NCBI GenBank assembly: GCA_904501915.1 | Contig: CAJGCV010000050.1 | Span: 1-15,023 of the forward strand | Length of the DNA stretch: 15,023 nucleotides | Direction: 5' to 3' | Origin: an uncultured Akkermansia sp. | Lineage (GTDB): Bacteria; Verrucomicrobiota; Verrucomicrobiia; Verrucomicrobiales; Akkermansiaceae | In this document: piece by piece, positions 12,391-15,023 of the stretch | Position numbering within the stretch: position 1 is the stretch's first letter | How the letters are laid out: the number at the start of each line of letters is the position of its first letter | Translations under genes and position numbers: made by a program | Notes under the pieces: generated by a model | The model's database searches: none | What the model was told of the DNA's origin: nothing | The model's input: only the letters and a program-made list of their open reading frames with translations

Positions 12391-13650
12391 ATGCAGGAGT
12401 TGGAAATCATGTCCCCGGCGGGGTCGTTTGAATCTCTGGCAGCGGCGTTGCGCGCCGGTGCCGATAGTGTATATTTCGGCGTGGGTATGTATAATATGCG
12501 TGCCCGTTCCACGGTGAATTTCACGGTGGAGGATTTACCGAAGGTGGCGCGTCTGTGCCATGCATGTGGGGCCAAGGCATACCTGACCTGCAATGTGATT
12601 ATTTATGATGAGGAAATGGAAGGCATGCAGCAGTTGCTGCGCCAGGCCAAGGATGCCGGCGTGGATGCTGTGATTGCGGCAGATCTAGCCGTGATTGCCT
12701 ATGCTCACAGCATCGGGCTGGAGGTGCACATCTCTGTGCAGGCAAATGTGTGCAACATGGGGGCTGTGCGTTTCTTTGCCGCTTATGCGGATGTGATGGT
12801 GCTGGCGCGTGAGTTGAAACTCAGCCAGATTCGCCGTATCATCGAGGGTATCAAGGAAGAAAACATCACCGGCCCCTCCGGTAAACCGGTGCGCATCGAG
12901 GTATTTGCCCATGGTGCGCTCTGCATTGGTATATCCGGCAAGTGCGGTATGAGTCTGGCAGCATACAATGCCAGCGCCAACCGCGGGCAGTGCTACCAGC
13001 TCTGCCGCCGTAAATACCGCGTTACCGATACGGAGACCGGCTTTGAGATGGATATCGATAACCAGTACATCATGTCACCCAAGGATATCTGCACCATCCG
13101 CGTGATTGACCAGCTGGTGGAGGCGGGTGTATCGGTCTTCAAGCTGGAGGGTCGTGGCCGCTCGGAGGCTTACGTCTCCACCGTCACTTCGGTGTACAAG
13201 GACGCAGTGCAGTGCTGTGCCCGTGGCGAGTGGAGCCCGGAAAGGGTCAGCGCCTGGGAAGAGGAACTGCTGCGCGTGTTCAACCGCCAGTTCTGGCACG
13301 GCGGCTATTACCTGGGCGAGGAATGGGAGACCTGGAGCGGGTGCTCGAACAGCCTGGCTCTGGAGCAGCGCCAGCACCTCGGCCGCGTGATGCGCTGGTA
13401 TGGCAAGGCTGGTGTCGCGGAAATCCGCCTGGAGGCCGGCCCGGTTTCCCCGGGCGATAAAATTGAGATTACCGGCGTGACTACCGGCATTGTGCGTGTG
13501 ACGGTGCCCGAGGTCCGCTGTGATGATGAGGACGGCACAACCCAGGTGGTGCAGGTAGCCCCCAAGGGTGCCACGGCGCTCATTGCGGTGCCCACAAAGG
13601 TGCGCCATGGCGATAAGGTATATATGGTGACCCGCAGAAAACTGAAGTGA
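12391..13650 (+). CDS. Peptidase U32 family protein (TrhP/RlhA-like)
   Basis: A 419-residue protein with the U32 signature at 170-188 (EVFAHGALCIGISGKCGMS). Four cysteines, C178, C185, C201 and C205, fit the Fe-S cluster set of the family. MSPKDICTI (228-236) and KLEGRGRSEAYV (251-262) are also typical. Despite the peptidase name, well-studied members (E. coli TrhP and RlhA) take part in tRNA or rRNA hydroxylation with prephenate as a needed metabolite, so an RNA-modification role is likely; the exact substrate cannot be told. The C-terminal 80 residues form a small beta-rich domain. I chose ATG 12391 because the family core begins there (LEIMSPAGSFESLAAALRAG) and a promoter sits just upstream. 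Soluble; no signal peptide. Confidence 0.9.
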   Translation: MQELEIMSPAGSFESLAAALRAGADSVYFGVGMYNMRARSTVNFTVEDLPKVARLCHACGAKAYLTCNVIIYDEEMEGMQQLLRQAKDAGVDAVIAADLAVIAYAHSIGLEVHISVQANVCNMGAVRFFAAYADVMVLARELKLSQIRRIIEGIKEENITGPSGKPVRIEVFAHGALCIGISGKCGMSLAAYNASANRGQCYQLCRRKYRVTDTETGFEMDIDNQYIMSPKDICTIRVIDQLVEAGVSVFKLEGRGRSEAYVSTVTSVYKDAVQCCARGEWSPERVSAWEEELLRVFNRQFWHGGYYLGEEWETWSGCSNSLALEQRQHLGRVMRWYGKAGVAEIRLEAGPVSPGDKIEITGVTTGIVRVTVPEVRCDDEDGTTQVVQVAPKGATALIAVPTKVRHGDKVYMVTRRKLK

Positions 13651-13683
13651 TGACGATAAAACCGCTGTTCAGCGCCGGGCAGC

Positions 13684-13689
13684 TATAAT
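13684..13689 (+). promoter_or_regulatory. Consensus -10 box before the acyltransferase gene
   Basis: A perfect TATAAT lies in the 76-bp gap after the U32 gene, but no good -35 box is found at 16-18 bp. If used, transcription would begin near 13696, after the first possible ATG (13688), which supports the ATG at 13727. It may be chance. Confidence 0.3.
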
Positions 13690-13726
13690 GATGCCGGGAG
13701 ATCACCAGTTTATTTTTTTCATTGCC

Positions 13727-14845
13727 ATGAATGCACGCATTATCAGCATCGATGCCCTCCGCGGGCTGGATATGCTGCTGCTTTGTGGCGGGGCGGCTGT
13801 GCTGCATCTCTTTACAGCCTGGGGGTGCGGGGATGCTGCCCCCGCCTGGCTGGTGCAGCAGTTCCGGCATGCGGAGTGGGGCGGGGCGTTCACCTGCTGG
13901 GACCTGGTCATGCCGCTGTTCATCTTCATTACCGGCGCCAGCATGCCCTTTGCCTTTGCCGGGTACCGCGAAAAAGGAGGCGCGAACTGGCGCTTCGGCA
14001 CCAGCTGGCGCGTGTTGCGCCGCGTGGTGCTGCTCTTTCTGCTGGGTATGCTGGTGCAGGGGAATCTGGCATCTGCCCGGCCGGAGCACATGAGCCTCTT
14101 CTGCAATACCCTGCAGGCCATTGCCGAAGGCTACCTCATGGCGGCCCTGGTGCTCATGTTCTGCCGCCTGCGCGGGCAGCTGATTGCCTGCGCGCTCTGC
14201 CTGGCCGGCTATTGGGCGCTGCTGCGCTTTGTGCCTTATCATGGGCAGCCGGGCGGCCTCTTCCTGCCGGATAACAACCTCGCCATCCACATAGACCACC
14301 TCCTGCAAGGCCCCTGGCAGGACGGCACCCCCTACAGCTGGATTCTTACTTCGCTTTCCTTCGGCGCGCTCACGCTCATGGGCTGCATCTGCGGCGGGCT
14401 CATCCGGGCGCAGCGGGGCGCTCGCACCGCCTGCCTGCTGGCGCTGGGGGGTGCTGCCTGCCTGCTGGCCGCCTGCGCGCTGGAGATTGATACCCCGCTC
14501 ATCAAACACATCTACACCACCACCGCCGTGCTCTGGAGCGGCGGCTGGTGCATCCTTCTGCTGGCGCTCTTTCACCTGCTGTTCGACTGCTGCGGCGCCG
14601 CTGTCTCCAAACTGGCCCTGCCGCTTCAGGTCATCGGCTGCAATGCCTTGCTCGCCTACCTGCTCACCGAAGTGCACGGCCCGGGCGGCCGCAGCATCTG
14701 GTGGGGCGTTGCGCACCCCCTCTTCCATGGCCTTGCCGCCCGCTGTGGCGATGCCGCCGCCCCCGTCTTTGCCCTGCTCAGCCTCTGCCTGCTCTGGGGC
14801 TTCCTCTTCTTCCTCTTCCGCCACAAAGCCTTCCTGCGCGTGTAA
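13727..14845 (+). CDS. Multi-pass acyltransferase, HGSNAT/DUF5009-like (COG4299)
   Basis: A 372-residue membrane protein with about ten hydrophobic helices. It opens with RIISIDALRGLDM (4-16), the hallmark N-terminus of this family, followed by RHAEWGGAFTCWDLVMPLF (47-65) and FIFITG (65-70). H48 matches the His implicated as the acetyl acceptor in human heparan-alpha-glucosaminide N-acetyltransferase. LQAIAEGYL lies at the start of the fourth helix. Members are thought to move acetyl groups from cytoplasmic acetyl-CoA to sugars outside the membrane; the bacterial substrate is unknown. I prefer ATG 13727 because relatives begin a few residues before the RxxSLDxLRG motif; ATG 13688 would add 13 residues. 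It lies 76 bp after the U32 gene. Confidence 0.82.
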   Translation: MNARIISIDALRGLDMLLLCGGAAVLHLFTAWGCGDAAPAWLVQQFRHAEWGGAFTCWDLVMPLFIFITGASMPFAFAGYREKGGANWRFGTSWRVLRRVVLLFLLGMLVQGNLASARPEHMSLFCNTLQAIAEGYLMAALVLMFCRLRGQLIACALCLAGYWALLRFVPYHGQPGGLFLPDNNLAIHIDHLLQGPWQDGTPYSWILTSLSFGALTLMGCICGGLIRAQRGARTACLLALGGAACLLAACALEIDTPLIKHIYTTTAVLWSGGWCILLLALFHLLFDCCGAAVSKLALPLQVIGCNALLAYLLTEVHGPGGRSIWWGVAHPLFHGLAARCGDAAAPVFALLSLCLLWGFLFFLFRHKAFLRV

Positions 14846-14974
14846 ACCACATGCGGCGGCATAATAGGGGATAATGTGCCCCGAAAACGGCATCCTTCCT
14901 CCATTTTTTTTGCACCTTACCTCTCCCTTGGGGCTCCTCCTGGGCATTTTTAAGCTCAATTGATTAACCTTCCC

Positions 14975-15023
14975 GTACCAAAATTCAAATTCTTTCAAAA
15001 AAAATTTTAAATTTAAAAAATTC
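14975..15023. other. Abrupt A/T-rich, G-free segment at the window end
   Basis: After the G at 14975 no G occurs to the end of the window, and the last 30 bases are A and T runs with a single C. The preceding 120 bases are pyrimidine-rich and contain no clear terminator for the acyltransferase. This contrasts sharply with the G+C-rich genes. It may be an A/T-rich intergenic region, a promoter region of the next gene, or low-quality sequence at a contig edge. Confidence 0.5.

Noticed and set aside
14860..14930. Terminator after the acyltransferase gene
   Set aside because: Only 3-4 bp stems are available near the T-run at about 14905-14912, too weak to call.
13580..14998. 472-residue minus-strand open frame opposite the acyltransferase
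   Set aside because: Low-complexity Ala/Gln/Glu-rich antisense shadow; the plus strand has a well-conserved membrane protein.

Overview
The window is about 58-60% G+C and reads like a gut Verrucomicrobiota genome, most likely Akkermansia or a close relative. This placement is inferred from gene content: a sialic-acid foraging cluster with cyclically permuted NanM-like mutarotases, a proline-rich Ser/Thr kinase, and few Shine-Dalgarno sequences. No rRNA or other phylogenetic marker confirms it.

Layout. Positions 1-744 carry no intact gene. They hold a mosaic of short hairpins joined by near-constant linkers: a TATCG-linked chain at 1-128, a heptamer-linked chain present twice (199-281 and 426-540) that includes a perfect 70-bp direct repeat, and a looser chain at 303-423. 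An acid-rich reading-frame remnant (557-670) and a two-way terminator (690-721) follow. A Ser/Thr kinase lies on the minus strand (745-2190). Divergent from it begins a long plus-strand series: obgE and a metallophosphoesterase; then cysK-thiE-thiM with 4-bp ATGA overlaps; then a four-gene sialic-acid locus (6512-11372) made of a cytoplasmic permuted mutarotase, an exported permuted mutarotase, an ACS-type MFS permease and an exported GH33-type sialidase. This ends at a strong two-way terminator (11377-11414). Converging on it from the minus strand is an unrecognised exported protein with a C-terminal membrane anchor (11444-12238). Divergent from that are a U32-family protein and a multi-pass acyltransferase related to heparan-alpha-glucosaminide N-acetyltransferase. 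The window ends in an abrupt A/T-rich, G-free stretch.

How the genes work together. The sialidase would release sialic acid outside the cytoplasm, the mutarotases would speed anomer exchange inside and outside the inner membrane, and the permease would import the sugar. The genes for its breakdown (nanA, nanK, nanE) are not here. cysK, thiE and thiM link cysteine synthesis to thiamine assembly and thiazole salvage.

Expression signals. Five genes or operons have a -35/-10 pair separated by exactly 17 bp. For obgE, the U32 gene and the sialic-acid operon the -10 box ends only 6-8 nt before the start codon, which predicts leaderless or nearly leaderless mRNAs. Only the metallophosphoesterase has a textbook Shine-Dalgarno. 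The most unusual structure in the window is the hairpin-array region, whose linkers stay constant while both arms of each hairpin change together.
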